DNA of 31,300 nt. Source: an uncultured Bacteriovorax sp. (GTDB lineage: Bacteria > Bdellovibrionota > Bacteriovoracia > Bacteriovoracales > Bacteriovoracaceae). The notes under the pieces are model-generated. The model was not told where the DNA came from and searched no databases. It saw only the letters and a list, made by a program, of their open reading frames with translations. Both the position numbers and the translations under genes were made by a program. The stretch covers positions 1 through 31,300 of the forward strand of contig CAMLRB010000007.1 in assembly GCA_946482295.1 (NCBI GenBank), read 5' to 3'. Shown one piece after another: positions 23,209-31,300 of the stretch; position 1 is the first letter of the stretch; each line of letters starts with the position of its first letter.

Positions 23209-25008
23209 TTATTCGTCCGTCGAAAGTACAGCAAGGAACGCTTCTTGAGGAACTTCCACTGATCCCACCATCTTCATGCGCTTCTTCCCTTCCTTCTGCT
23301 TCTCTAAAAGTTTACGTTTACGTGAAATATCACCACCGTAACATTTAGCGAGTACGTTCTTACGAAGGGCCTTAACTGTTTCTCTGGCAACTATTTTAGC
23401 ACCAATAGCGGCTTGGACCGCAACATCAAACTGTTGACGATCAATTAATTTTTGCAGTTTCTGCACCAAGTCACGCCCCTTATAGAAGGCATTGTCTCGG
23501 TGACAGATTATAGATAACGCATCTACTTTGTCGCCATTCAAGAGAATATCGACTTTAACGAGGGATGCGACCGCGTAATCTGTGAACTCATAGTCCATTG
23601 AAGCATAACCTTTCGTGAGACCTTTTAGTTTATCGTAAAAATCAAACACCATTTCGGACAATGGCAGGTCGTAAATAACCTGTACACGATCTTCTGTGAT
23701 GTACTTTATCTCTGTCTGAATCCCTCTGCGCTCTTCACACAAAGTGATCATTCTACCAACGTATTCGTTAGGAACGTGAATCGAAAGTTTTACCATTGGC
23801 TCGCTTACTGAATCAATTTCCCCTGTCTCTGGCATTTCACTAGGGTTAGAAATCATCAACTCTTCGCCGTTCGTCTTCAGAACTTTGTAACTTACCGACG
23901 GAGCTGTTGAAATGAGGGCAAGACCGAATTCTCTCTCCAGTCGTTCCTGGATAATATTCATGTGCAGAAGACCTAAAAATCCGCAACGGAATCCGAACCC
24001 AAGTGCAGCTGAACTCTCCGGTTCATAGGTAAATGAAGCATCGTTGAGCGCAAGCTTTTCAAGAGCTTCCTTTAAATTTTCATAGTCAGGTGAATCGACA
24101 GGGAAGATCCCGCAAAATACCATTGGTTTTACTTCCACATATCCCGGAAGATTTGGAGTCTCTTTTTTGTTGGCGTGAACAATAGTGTCACCAACAGAAA
24201 CATCACGAATAGTTTTGATACCACAAATAACCATCCCTACTTCACCGGCCGTCAGCTCATCGAGCTCTGTAAAAAACGGTGAGTTCACTGCAAGTTTTAA
24301 GACTTCGTATTCCATTCCTGCATTTTTTAAGAATATTTTTTCGCGCTTTTTGAGCGTTCCTTCTACAACTCTGCAGAGAATAACTACGCCTTGATAAACA
24401 TCAAACCATGAATCGAAAATGAGACACTGAAGATCATTTGTTGATTTTCCTGTTGGTGCTGGAATTTTCTTCACAATTTCTTCAAGTAAAGCATCGATCC
24501 CGATTCCACTCTTGGCTGAAACTTCACAAGCTTCGCTTGTATCTATTCCAATGATGTCCTCCACTTCTTTTTTTACTCTTGGAGCATCGGCGTGTGGTAA
24601 ATCAATTTTGTTAATGACAGGAAGAATTTCCAAATCATTGTCGAGGGCCATGTAAACGTTGGCCAATGTCTGCGCTTCAACCCCTTGAGAGGCATCAACA
24701 ACCAAAAGGGCCCCATCACAAGAGGCAAGAGACCTTGAAACTTCGTAAGAAAAATCAACGTGCCCCGGAGTATCGATTAAGTTGAAATAATAGATGTTGC
24801 CATCTTTCGCCTTATAAGGGATACGAACTGCTTGAGCTTTAATTGTAATTCCGCGTTCACGTTCTAGATCCATATTGTCTAGTAATCGATCCTTTTTTTC
24901 TCGATTACTTACAGCGTTGGTCGCTTCCATGATACGATCGGCAAGTGTCGATTTACCGTGGTCAATGTGAGCAATAATAGAAAAGTTGCGAATAAATCTC
25001 TGATCCAT
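23209..25008 (-). CDS. lepA: Elongation factor 4 (LepA) GTPase
   Basis: 599 residues, the standard LepA length. It acts on the ribosome as a translational GTPase and influences initiation and 30S biogenesis. G1 is [13 protein letters not shown], followed by the switch region [14 protein letters not shown]3 [16 protein letters not shown]4 NKIDLP, and domains including [17 protein letters not shown] and the C-terminal LepA-specific domain ([20 protein letters not shown]). The ATG at 25008 gives the conserved [19 protein letters not shown] start; a start 129 bases upstream would add 43 residues atypical of the family. It is the first gene of a five-gene minus-strand run and is divergent from the RNA methyltransferase gene. 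Confidence 0.96.
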   Translation of the reverse strand: MDQRFIRNFSIIAHIDHGKSTLADRIMEATNAVSNREKKDRLLDNMDLERERGITIKAQAVRIPYKAKDGNIYYFNLIDTPGHVDFSYEVSRSLASCDGALLVVDASQGVEAQTLANVYMALDNDLEILPVINKIDLPHADAPRVKKEVEDIIGIDTSEACEVSAKSGIGIDALLEEIVKKIPAPTGKSTNDLQCLIFDSWFDVYQGVVILCRVVEGTLKKREKIFLKNAGMEYEVLKLAVNSPFFTELDELTAGEVGMVICGIKTIRDVSVGDTIVHANKKETPNLPGYVEVKPMVFCGIFPVDSPDYENLKEALEKLALNDASFTYEPESSAALGFGFRCGFLGLLHMNIIQERLEREFGLALISTAPSVSYKVLKTNGEELMISNPSEMPETGEIDSVSEPMVKLSIHVPNEYVGRMITLCEERRGIQTEIKYITEDRVQVIYDLPLSEMVFDFYDKLKGLTKGYASMDYEFTDYAVASLVKVDILLNGDKVDALSIICHRDNAFYKGRDLVQKLQKLIDRQQFDVAVQAAIGAKIVARETVKALRKNVLAKCYGGDISRKRKLLEKQKEGKKRMKMVGSVEVPQEAFLAVLSTDE

Positions 25009-25043
25009 AATTTTGGCACCGATTAAGAAAAAACTAATAGCGA

Positions 25044-25072
25044 AGCATAACATCAGAAATATAGAATTTGAA
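25044..25072 (-). promoter_or_regulatory. Candidate sigma-70-type promoter for lepA
   Basis: On the minus strand TTCAAA (25067-25072) and TATGCT (25044-25049) are 17 bp apart, each matching four of six consensus bases. They lie within the 84-bp divergent gap, giving a leader of roughly 30 nt. This is pattern matching only. Confidence 0.35.
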
Positions 25073-25092
25073 TTATTTAAGAGCGAAAAAAC

Positions 25093-26217
25093 ATGAAAAC
25101 AGACTACAGAATCGAACATATCGACCCAATTGGACAAGGTGTCTCTAAAGAAGAAGGCAAGATCACTTTTATCAAGAAAACTCTACCAGAAGAGTCAGTA
25201 AGCGCAGAAGTGTATTCACAGAAAAAGGGCGTCCAATTCGCCAAACTCACGGCCGTGACATCACCGTCGCCGTTTCGCCAAAAACCTGACTGCGTTCATT
25301 TTAATGCCTGCAACGGATGTGATTTTCAGCACACGAGTTATGAAAAAGAACTCGAGTTCAAACATAATGCTTTAAAGCGACATTTGATCAAATTTCCCGC
25401 CATTGATATCACTGTTCATGGAGCAAAAAGAAGACTCGGTTACAGGAATCGCCTCCAACTTCACTACGATAAATCGAAAAAACTTTTGGGATTAATGAAT
25501 GAACAATTGGCCATTGTTCCGGTGCCAGAGTGTTTGATCACAGACCCAAGTGTTGCCTATGAACTACGCGCTTTATACGCGGAGAACTCATGGCTTCGCC
25601 TAGTTCAAAAAGAACCCGTGAAAGGCCATATTGAGATTTATTCTAAAGATAAAGGGCAAGGTCATAACGTTCAGACCGCTGTGAACAAATCTTACGCTCA
25701 CGGTGGATTTACTCAGGTGAATCCAGAGATGAACGAGACTCTTAAATCATGGGTTCAAAAGAAAGCGGAAGAAGTGATTCCACCTAAATCAGTGATCTAT
25801 GATCTCTTTGGTGGGAATGGAAATCTCTCAGTGAAATTCAGAAACACAACGGTCGTCGTTGATAAATATCGCACAACTCCAATGGCCCATGCCCACCAGC
25901 GTTTTTTCTCCATTGATCTCTATGACAAAGGTGCACTTAAATCACTTATTGGACTTAAAACTCAGGGCGTTCCTCGTCCCGATTGGATTGTTTTTGATCC
26001 ACCTCGCTCAGGACTTAAGAACATTACAGAGTTTTTGAATGAGTTCAAACCTCAAGGATTCATCTTCATCGCATGCGAACCCTCAAGTTTTGCTAGAGAC
26101 ACATTATCGGTCCTTAATCAGTACGATCTTGTGAGTGTAGATCTCTTCGATCTTTTTCCTTCAACTCAGCATTTTGAAACTGTAGGCATATTTACAAGAA
26201 GGAAGGATAACGCTTAG
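25093..26217 (+). CDS. TrmA/RlmC/RlmD-family RNA (uracil-5)-methyltransferase
   Basis: 374 residues. An N-terminal TRAM-like RNA-binding part (about 1-55, [20 protein letters not shown]) is followed by a 4Fe-4S-type site: Cys67, Cys73, Cys76 (C-x5-C-x2-C in [10 protein letters not shown]) and Cys147 (PVPECLI). The SAM-binding core has [13 protein letters not shown], and FDPPRSGL follows at 301-308. The expected nucleophile is Cys328 in [11 protein letters not shown], where the family usually has SCNP; the expected general base is Glu362 in HFETVGIF. This makes C5-methyluridine in tRNA or 23S rRNA, but the exact target (RlmD-, RlmC- or TrmA-type) cannot be assigned. It is divergent from lepA. 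The protein is shorter than E. coli RlmD. Confidence 0.85.
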   Translation: MKTDYRIEHIDPIGQGVSKEEGKITFIKKTLPEESVSAEVYSQKKGVQFAKLTAVTSPSPFRQKPDCVHFNACNGCDFQHTSYEKELEFKHNALKRHLIKFPAIDITVHGAKRRLGYRNRLQLHYDKSKKLLGLMNEQLAIVPVPECLITDPSVAYELRALYAENSWLRLVQKEPVKGHIEIYSKDKGQGHNVQTAVNKSYAHGGFTQVNPEMNETLKSWVQKKAEEVIPPKSVIYDLFGGNGNLSVKFRNTTVVVDKYRTTPMAHAHQRFFSIDLYDKGALKSLIGLKTQGVPRPDWIVFDPPRSGLKNITEFLNEFKPQGFIFIACEPSSFARDTLSVLNQYDLVSVDLFDLFPSTQHFETVGIFTRRKDNA

Positions 26218-26259
26218 AATATCTTCATGTCTTAATGGATTGAGATGTGAGGTAATTTC

Positions 26260-27105
26260 ATGAATAAATTTTCTGTGCTCTGTTGTCTGAGTTTATTGCT
26301 CACACTTTCTTGTTCATCAAACAAAGTTAAAGATAAATCACCTGAAGAAAGAAAAGCAGATGTTTATTACGGGCAAGGTACGTCTGAACTTGTAAACAAG
26401 GAATACAACAAGGCCCTGATTAATCTTCTCAAAGCAAAAGAACTTGCTCCAAAAGATTCTCAAATCAGAACAAATCTTGGGATGGCCTACTATTTCAAAA
26501 ATCAAATCCCACTGGCCGAAGCTGAATTGAAAGAAGCAATTAGCCTTGATTCAAAAAATTCTGATGCTCGCGTGAACTTGGGCAACCTGTACATGGCCAG
26601 AAATAAAATCAAAGAAGCTCGTGAACAATTTGAAAAAGTCACACTCGATCTTACTTACACAAACCAATATCGCAACCTCTACAATCTTGCTCTTCTTTCA
26701 TTGAAAGAAGGTGACCGTCGTGGAGCTTTTGAATTTTTAGAAAAATCATTAAAAGAAAAAGAAGACTACTGTGCAGCTCACTTCAAACTTGGTGAACTTT
26801 ACAGCGAAGAATTTCAATTTCAAAAAGCACTTAAATCTTTCCGCGAATCTGGAAAAGGTACATGTGTGAGTGAACCAGCACCTCTTTACCAACAGGCCAT
26901 CACTTTAGTGAACTTGAACAAAAATGCCGAAGCACAATTGAAGCTAAAAGAAGTCATGGAAAAATTTCCTGGAACTCGCTTCAGTACACTGGCAAATATG
27001 CAACTAAAAAAAATGAATGATCAAGACCAACAAGTCGATCAACAGATTTCAAAACAAACAGAAGTTATTAAAGAATCATCAGAAATCGAAACACCGAGTT
27101 TTTAA
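26260..27105 (+). CDS. TPR-repeat lipoprotein, PilF/PilW-like
   Basis: 281 residues. The N-terminus MNKFSVLCCLSLLLTLSCSS looks like a lipoprotein signal, with Cys18 the likely lipidated residue although the lipobox (TLSC) is imperfect. Several tetratricopeptide repeats follow from about 30 to 245, for example YNKALINLLKAKELAPKDSQ, IRTNLGMAYYFKNQIPLAEA and ARVNLGNLYMARNKIKEARE. Such proteins act as scaffolds for envelope complexes, including type IV pilus secretin assembly (PilF/PilW). GAGGT precedes the ATG. The RodZ-like gene follows after two bases, so the two are cotranscribed. A pilus role is only a family-level guess; no other pilus gene is in the window. Confidence 0.8.
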   Translation: MNKFSVLCCLSLLLTLSCSSNKVKDKSPEERKADVYYGQGTSELVNKEYNKALINLLKAKELAPKDSQIRTNLGMAYYFKNQIPLAEAELKEAISLDSKNSDARVNLGNLYMARNKIKEAREQFEKVTLDLTYTNQYRNLYNLALLSLKEGDRRGAFEFLEKSLKEKEDYCAAHFKLGELYSEEFQFQKALKSFRESGKGTCVSEPAPLYQQAITLVNLNKNAEAQLKLKEVMEKFPGTRFSTLANMQLKKMNDQDQQVDQQISKQTEVIKESSEIETPSF

Positions 27106-27107
27106 TT

Positions 27108-28292
27108 ATGGAAATGGAAAATACACAGTCGGAAAACAATTCTTCAGAAAAAATGCCAGATACAAACATGACGATTGGTCGTCTGATTATGAAAACTCGC
27201 GAAGAGAAAGGTCTTTCCCTTAAAACCATTTCACAACAAACTAAAATTCACATTGGTTTATTAGAAAATTTAGAAGCTGATCAATTCGAAAAACTTCCAA
27301 GCAAAGCTTATGTTCGTGGTTTTGTAAAATCTGCTGCTAAAATCCTCTCTCTCGATCAAAATTATGCACTTGAACTTCTGGATAAAGCCTATGTAGAAAA
27401 TCCACAGGCAAAAAAAGAAGAAACACCTAACAATGAAATGAGAAATGAGACAGCAAGAAACACCCTGACGGTGATGAGTGCTACTCCACTCGAAACAGTA
27501 AAATCTGTTACTGCATCTTCGAGTATTTTTCTTGTTAAAGCAGCAGTTGCAATCTTGGTGATCGGTGTAATTGGAATCAACGTCAAAAACTTCTTCGAAC
27601 GCTCAAAAGAAGAAACGATTAAACTTCCTGAAGTTCTTTCGACTACTCAAAAAAGAAAACCAGTTGTTAAAGCTCCGCCAGTTGTTGAGGCCAAAAAAGC
27701 CGAAGTTCCGGAAGAGCCCATTCAAGTCAACATCATTCAAGATAAAAATATCAAAACTGATGTCACGATCAAAGATGTGACGTTAAAACCTATTTCCATT
27801 GCTGATCGCCAATTGACTGAAGACAAATCAATGACGGCTGAGCAAGTAAATGAATATTTACCGGCAAAATACCGTGTTCAACCAGTGAAAGGTATCGAAA
27901 CTCTTTTCCTCAACGCGGTTGAGGGAGACTCATGGTTAACTTACAAAGTTGAAGATAAGGATATTAAAAAATTTGTACTTCGCCAGGGACGTACTCTCTT
28001 CCTACGTGGTTCTTTAATTCGCGTTTTCATTGGGAACACAAAGTCTCTTAAAGCTTTCCACAACAATAAACCGGTCAATCTATCAAACGATAAAAATTCA
28101 GTAAGAAATCTCGTTTTGCCTGAAGAGATGAAAACAAAGTTCATGTCTCCTCTTTTTGTCTTTCAACCAGATGGAAGTGTTCTTACGAGTGAAGAATTCA
28201 TGAAACAGAACCAGACTCCGAAAGCAGAAGCCCAAAAGCAAATTCCAGCTTCAGCCCCGGCTTCAACTCCAGCGCCGGCTCCAAAACCTTAG
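27108..28292 (+). CDS. RodZ-like membrane protein with N-terminal helix-turn-helix
   Basis: 394 residues in the RodZ arrangement. A cytoplasmic Cro/C1-type helix-turn-helix occupies about 20-90 (TIGRLIMKTREEKGLSLKTI; ISQQTKIHIGLLENLEADQF; PSKAYVRGFVKSAAKIL). A linker, one membrane span (about 139-158, IFLVKAAVAILVIGVIGINV) and a linker rich in Lys/Pro/Val come next. The periplasmic C-terminal domain resembling DUF4115 spans about 265-345 (VEGDSWLTYKVEDKDIKKFV; GRTLFLRGSLIRVFIGN). The tail is a Pro/Ala-rich low-complexity run. RodZ links MreB to the envelope in cell-shape control; this protein could serve that role or another membrane-tethered one. It is convergent with the LptF/G-type gene, three bases apart. 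Confidence 0.82.
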   Translation: MEMENTQSENNSSEKMPDTNMTIGRLIMKTREEKGLSLKTISQQTKIHIGLLENLEADQFEKLPSKAYVRGFVKSAAKILSLDQNYALELLDKAYVENPQAKKEETPNNEMRNETARNTLTVMSATPLETVKSVTASSSIFLVKAAVAILVIGVIGINVKNFFERSKEETIKLPEVLSTTQKRKPVVKAPPVVEAKKAEVPEEPIQVNIIQDKNIKTDVTIKDVTLKPISIADRQLTEDKSMTAEQVNEYLPAKYRVQPVKGIETLFLNAVEGDSWLTYKVEDKDIKKFVLRQGRTLFLRGSLIRVFIGNTKSLKAFHNNKPVNLSNDKNSVRNLVLPEEMKTKFMSPLFVFQPDGSVLTSEEFMKQNQTPKAEAQKQIPASAPASTPAPAPKP

Positions 28293-28295
28293 TGA

Positions 28296-29456
28296 TTAAC
28301 CTACCCAATCCAACTTGCGGTAGTAATAGAATGAAACGAGAAAGAGAATGGCGCTCGGAAGGAAACTGGCGACAACGGCTTGAACCAAACCTCTTTGCGC
28401 TAGACTGATAAGTAAAAAGTAGAGTGCATAGTAACCAAGTACAATGAGAATAGCGGCTATCGTATTATTTCCTGTCGCTCCTCTGCCCTTTTTAATTCCC
28501 AGAGAGAATCCCAGGAGACCGAATAAAATGATTTGTGGAAAAGAAGCAAAACGACCGTAGTATTCAATCAGTCCTTTCGCGAGGTTCTTTTTTTCTTCTT
28601 TAAGATCCTCAGGTTTTGCTCCAGCTTTCACTTTTTCAGCAATGCTCTTTGCTCGTTCAGTATTTAATACTTTGAGTTCCATAGATGTTTTCATGACATC
28701 TTTATCTAAGCGAGCAGCCGCAACGGTGTCGTTAAAGATGGGAAAGTCGTACTCTTGAAAAAGGATCTTTTCCACCTTCTGGGCATTGTTGCTGATCTTT
28801 ACAATATTTCCATCATTCAAATGCAAACGTAATGAAGGAGCCGACATCTGGTCATCAGCGTACAACTTGATGAGCGATCCTTTATTGGCAAAAATTATTC
28901 TCTCACCTATATCTTCAGTTAAATGCAAAAAAACTTTATTAAAGCTGTTACCATCTTCAGAAACGGAATCTGCAAAAAGAGTGACTCTCGGAATGTCTGT
29001 AAAAAATTGGCCGGATTTAATACTAGTTAACATTCCAGTAGATGTAAGTTTTACGATCGTATTTCTAAAATCAGCATTGGCCCTAGGGATATAAACTGAG
29101 TTCAGCGAAAAGACAGTTATTGCAATAAATAAAGTTGTGACAAAAAACGGAAGATAGATCTTATTCTTAGTTATCCCAAACGATCGCATGGCGATGATCT
29201 CAGAGTCTTCACTTAGTTTATTCAACGTATAAATGGTTCCGAAAAATACTGCTAAAGGTGTGGCCATGGGAAAGAATGAAACACTTAGATCTGAAACGAG
29301 TCCCAAAATAACGCTTAATTCGACCCCTTTGTTAACGATCAAAGAGATGATTCTAAACATGTAAAACGTGATCAAGAAGGCCACAAAAAAAATGAACCCA
29401 ATCACGAACGGTGGAATAAAGTGTGAGGCCAGGTAGCGAGTAGTTACTTTTAGCAT
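28296..29456 (-). CDS. LptF/LptG-family LPS export permease (YjgP/YjgQ)
   Basis: 386 residues. Three N-terminal membrane spans within about 1-125 (including FVIGFIFFVAFLITFYMFRI), a periplasmic beta-rich domain (about 125-290) and three C-terminal spans (about 300-380) give the LptF/LptG layout. These permeases, with the LptB ATPase, extract LPS from the inner membrane and hand it to LptC/LptA. Typical family segments include ATPLAVFFGTIYTLNKLSED and DSEIIAMRSFGITKNKIY. LptF and LptG are paralogues hard to tell apart here, and the second permease is not in the window. It is divergent from leucyl aminopeptidase. Confidence 0.88.
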   Translation of the reverse strand: MLKVTTRYLASHFIPPFVIGFIFFVAFLITFYMFRIISLIVNKGVELSVILGLVSDLSVSFFPMATPLAVFFGTIYTLNKLSEDSEIIAMRSFGITKNKIYLPFFVTTLFIAITVFSLNSVYIPRANADFRNTIVKLTSTGMLTSIKSGQFFTDIPRVTLFADSVSEDGNSFNKVFLHLTEDIGERIIFANKGSLIKLYADDQMSAPSLRLHLNDGNIVKISNNAQKVEKILFQEYDFPIFNDTVAAARLDKDVMKTSMELKVLNTERAKSIAEKVKAGAKPEDLKEEKKNLAKGLIEYYGRFASFPQIILFGLLGFSLGIKKGRGATGNNTIAAILIVLGYYALYFLLISLAQRGLVQAVVASFLPSAILFLVSFYYYRKLDWVG

Positions 29457-29466
29457 AGACTGTGTT

Positions 29467-29494
29467 ATTTTAACTCGATTCCCAGTTTAATCAA
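29467..29494 (-). promoter_or_regulatory. Weak candidate promoter in the LptF/G - aminopeptidase divergent gap
   Basis: In the 59-bp divergent gap the minus strand has TTGATT (29489-29494) and TAAAAT (29467-29472) 16 bp apart. The -10 would end about 11 bases before the LptF/G-type ATG, giving an almost leaderless mRNA, so the assignment is doubtful. No convincing plus-strand promoter for the aminopeptidase was seen. Confidence 0.22.
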
Positions 29495-29515
29495 TGAAAT
29501 TACCTAGGACGGAAC

Positions 29516-31060
29516 ATGAAATTGAACCTTAGTTTTCAACAAAACCTTTCAACTACAGAGTTACACGTTTTCTCTTGTTTTAACAAAATGCAAGAGTCTA
29601 AAGCACCGGCTAAAAAATCAAAAGCAACTACTGAGCCAAAAGCTGGAAAAGTACTTGTTAATAGTCATTGGCCAAGTGAATTAACTGAAGCATTTGAACA
29701 CGCTATCGCATCTAAACACTTTAAAGGTGAAGCAGGGGAAACTTTCTCACTCACTCTTATTGGTGGAGCGACAGCTCTTATTCTAGGCCTTGGTGATAAA
29801 ACTAAAGTCACTAAAGAACTTTTAAGAAGACAAGTTGCTACGATTTTTAAAGCTGTGTCTGGGAAATACGAAGACGCTACAATTTACCTAGATGGATTCC
29901 TGATTAAAGGTGAAGCAGAAGACTCACTTACTGCTATCGCAGAAGCTCTTCACATGGCTTCATACACTTTTGATCGTCACCTCAGTACAAAAAAACCAGC
30001 AAAACTTCAAACGATCGTCCTGGCAACATCGGAAAAGAAAACAGCTGCGAAGAAATTTGAATCTGCTCTTCAAGAAGCTTCTCTTGTTGGTGAAAGTATT
30101 TCTGTAGCTCGTGACTTTGTTAACGAAGCTCCAAACATTCTTAACTCTGAAACTTACGCTAAAGAAATCGAGAAAGATGCAAAGAAACTTAAAAACGTAA
30201 AAATCAAAATTCTTGGTAAAGCTGAACTTAAAAAAGAAAAAATGGGAATGTTCCTTTCAGTTAACGCTGGATCGGCTTATGAACCACAACTTGTTCACCT
30301 TACTTACACTCCTTCAAAAGCAACTTCAAAAACTCGTCACATCGCTTTAGTTGGTAAAGGTTTAACATTCGATACAGGTGGATACTCACTGAAGCCAGGT
30401 GCTTCAATGATGAACATGAAATTTGACATGGCCGGATCTGCAACTATGTACGCTGCTTTTAGAGCTGCTGTTCTTCTTCAGTTACCAGTAAAAATTTCTT
30501 GTTACCTAGGTATTACTGACAATGCTGTTAACGAAAAAGCAACAATGCCAGATTCAATCGTTACTGCTCGTAACGGAAAGACTGTTGAAATCCTCAACAC
30601 TGATGCTGAAGGACGCCTCGTTCTTGGTGACGTTGTTAACTACGCTTGTGATTCAAAACCAGACGCGCTTATCGATGCAGCAACATTAACTGGTGCTATC
30701 CTTGTTGCTCTTGGATCAGAAGTTTGTGGTCTTTTCTCAAACAACCAAAAGCTAGCTGACTCTCTTCTTAAATCAGCGAAAAATACTGACGAATACATGT
30801 GGCAACTTCCGATCATCACAGAACACAAAAATGATATGAAAGCGATAGTCGCTGACCTTAAGAACATTGGTTCTTCTGGCAATGGTGGATCTGCTAAGGG
30901 TGCTGCGTTCATTGAAAACTTCATTGATCCAAACATCGCATGGGCACACTTAGATATCGCTGGCATTGGAGACTCTCAAGGTCATCTTCCATATTGTTCA
31001 GCTAAAGGTGCTTCAGGTCTTATCATCCGTACTCTAGTCGACTATTTAAAGAATCAATAG
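29516..31060 (+). CDS. pepA: Leucyl aminopeptidase, peptidase family M17 (cytosol aminopeptidase)
   Basis: 514 residues. It removes N-terminal residues from peptides using two metal ions. The N-terminal macro-like domain (about 1-175) contains an Ala/Lys-rich insertion (KAPAKKSKATTEPKAGK). The catalytic domain carries Lys281 and Asp286 (VGKGLTFDTGGYSLKP, with Lys293), Asp304 (MKFDMAG), and Asp363, Glu365 and Arg367 in NTDAEGRLVLGD, the full set of metal ligands and active-site residues for M17. VARDFVNEAPNILNSETYA is the usual linker. A GGA lies 5 bases before the ATG. The trmL start overlaps its stop by one base. Some M17 proteins also bind DNA as regulators; nothing here tests that. Confidence 0.95.
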   Translation: MKLNLSFQQNLSTTELHVFSCFNKMQESKAPAKKSKATTEPKAGKVLVNSHWPSELTEAFEHAIASKHFKGEAGETFSLTLIGGATALILGLGDKTKVTKELLRRQVATIFKAVSGKYEDATIYLDGFLIKGEAEDSLTAIAEALHMASYTFDRHLSTKKPAKLQTIVLATSEKKTAAKKFESALQEASLVGESISVARDFVNEAPNILNSETYAKEIEKDAKKLKNVKIKILGKAELKKEKMGMFLSVNAGSAYEPQLVHLTYTPSKATSKTRHIALVGKGLTFDTGGYSLKPGASMMNMKFDMAGSATMYAAFRAAVLLQLPVKISCYLGITDNAVNEKATMPDSIVTARNGKTVEILNTDAEGRLVLGDVVNYACDSKPDALIDAATLTGAILVALGSEVCGLFSNNQKLADSLLKSAKNTDEYMWQLPIITEHKNDMKAIVADLKNIGSSGNGGSAKGAAFIENFIDPNIAWAHLDIAGIGDSQGHLPYCSAKGASGLIIRTLVDYLKNQ

Positions 31061-31300
31061 TGAGCAATTTTAAGATCGTTTTAGTGTGCCCTGAAATTCC
31101 CGGTAATACTGGGAGTATCGGGCGCACTGCGGTCGCTCTCGATCTCGAACTCATCCTCATCAAACCACTCGCCTTCGATATTTCAGAGAAAGCTGTTCGT
31201 CGCGCTGGACTTGATTACTGGAAATTCGTTAATCTGAAAATTTACGAGAATTGGGAAGAGTTCATTGAAAAAGAGAAACCAGAAGCAGAAAACATGTTTC
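31060..31300 (+). CDS. trmL: tRNA (cytidine(34)-2'-O)-methyltransferase TrmL (partial, C-terminus beyond window)
   Basis: About 80 N-terminal residues of a SPOUT methyltransferase that 2'-O-methylates the wobble nucleotide of certain leucine tRNAs. The open frame begins at a GTG overlapping the final base of the aminopeptidase TAG and reads MSNFKIVLVCPEIPGNTGSI, then GRTAVALDLELILIKPL and RRAGLDYWKFV. The IPGNTGSIGRTA and RAGLDYW motifs are characteristic of TrmL. No ATG lies in the conserved N-terminal part, so the GTG start is favoured. The full protein would be about 150-160 residues; the SAM-binding C-terminal half lies beyond the right edge. Confidence 0.9.
   Translation, partial: MSNFKIVLVCPEIPGNTGSIGRTAVALDLELILIKPLAFDISEKAVRRAGLDYWKFVNLKIYENWEEFIEKEKPEAENMF

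Noticed and set aside
25009..25137. 43-residue N-terminal extension of LepA
   Set aside because: LepA normally begins close to the G1 motif as [19 protein letters not shown] does here; the extension would overlap the divergent methyltransferase gene start.
1..31300. Mobile element, prophage, CRISPR or defence island
   Set aside because: No transposase, integrase, phage or Cas motifs, direct-repeat arrays or tRNA-linked attachment sites were seen; nearly all genes are housekeeping or envelope genes in compact operons.

Overview
This 31.3-kb window is gene-dense chromosomal DNA from a Gram-negative bacterium. It is AT-rich, roughly 40% G+C by eye. Lipopolysaccharide genes (an MsbA-type exporter, an LptF/LptG permease, heptosyltransferase-type and WaaE-like glycosyltransferases) show an outer membrane. 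The gene mix, low G+C and small secreted coiled-coil proteins suggest the Bdellovibrionota, perhaps a Bacteriovorax/Halobacteriovorax relative. That placement is a guess from gene content, not a demonstrated identity. I see no rRNA, tRNA, CRISPR array, insertion sequence or prophage, and no gap between genes longer than about 110 bases.

Layout. Bases 1-7520 are all on the minus strand: ppdK (cut by the left edge), glyS, an MsbA-like ABC exporter, recO, a very compact SF2 helicase and a small secreted coiled-coil protein. At 7521-7617 a divergent region with a perfect 20-bp palindrome separates these from a plus-strand run: ECF-type sigma factor, overlapping one-TM protein (possible anti-sigma), rsmE and a NifU-domain protein. 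A GT9 glycosyltransferase (minus) overlaps the nifU end and diverges, with only 14 bp between starts, from a GT2-GT4 pair. A LysR-FUSC pair follows, then a secreted protein-glutaminase-like enzyme overlapped by a small secreted protein. Bases 16205-19258 (minus) hold a nitrilase-family hydrolase, UDP-glucose dehydrogenase and an SPFH protein. Bases 19355-25008 (minus) form an apparent five-gene operon: lepA, an unknown protein, an MBOAT acyltransferase, a membrane-anchored SGNH-like protein and a second WaaE-like GT2. On the right are a TrmA-family RNA methyltransferase, a TPR lipoprotein and a RodZ-like protein (plus), an LptF/G permease (minus), then leucyl aminopeptidase and the start of trmL (plus).

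Two themes stand out. One is envelope building: LPS core sugars, lipid A/LPS export, UDP-glucuronate supply and acylation of a surface glycan. The other is RNA and translation housekeeping (glyS, rsmE, lepA, TrmA-family, trmL). The most interesting items are the secreted glutamine-deamidase-like protein with its overlapped small partner, the sigma/membrane-protein/secreted coiled-coil unit around a perfect palindrome, a minimal helicase whose start codon abuts a strong terminator hairpin, and an intrinsic terminator for one operon embedded in the coding sequence of the convergent gene.
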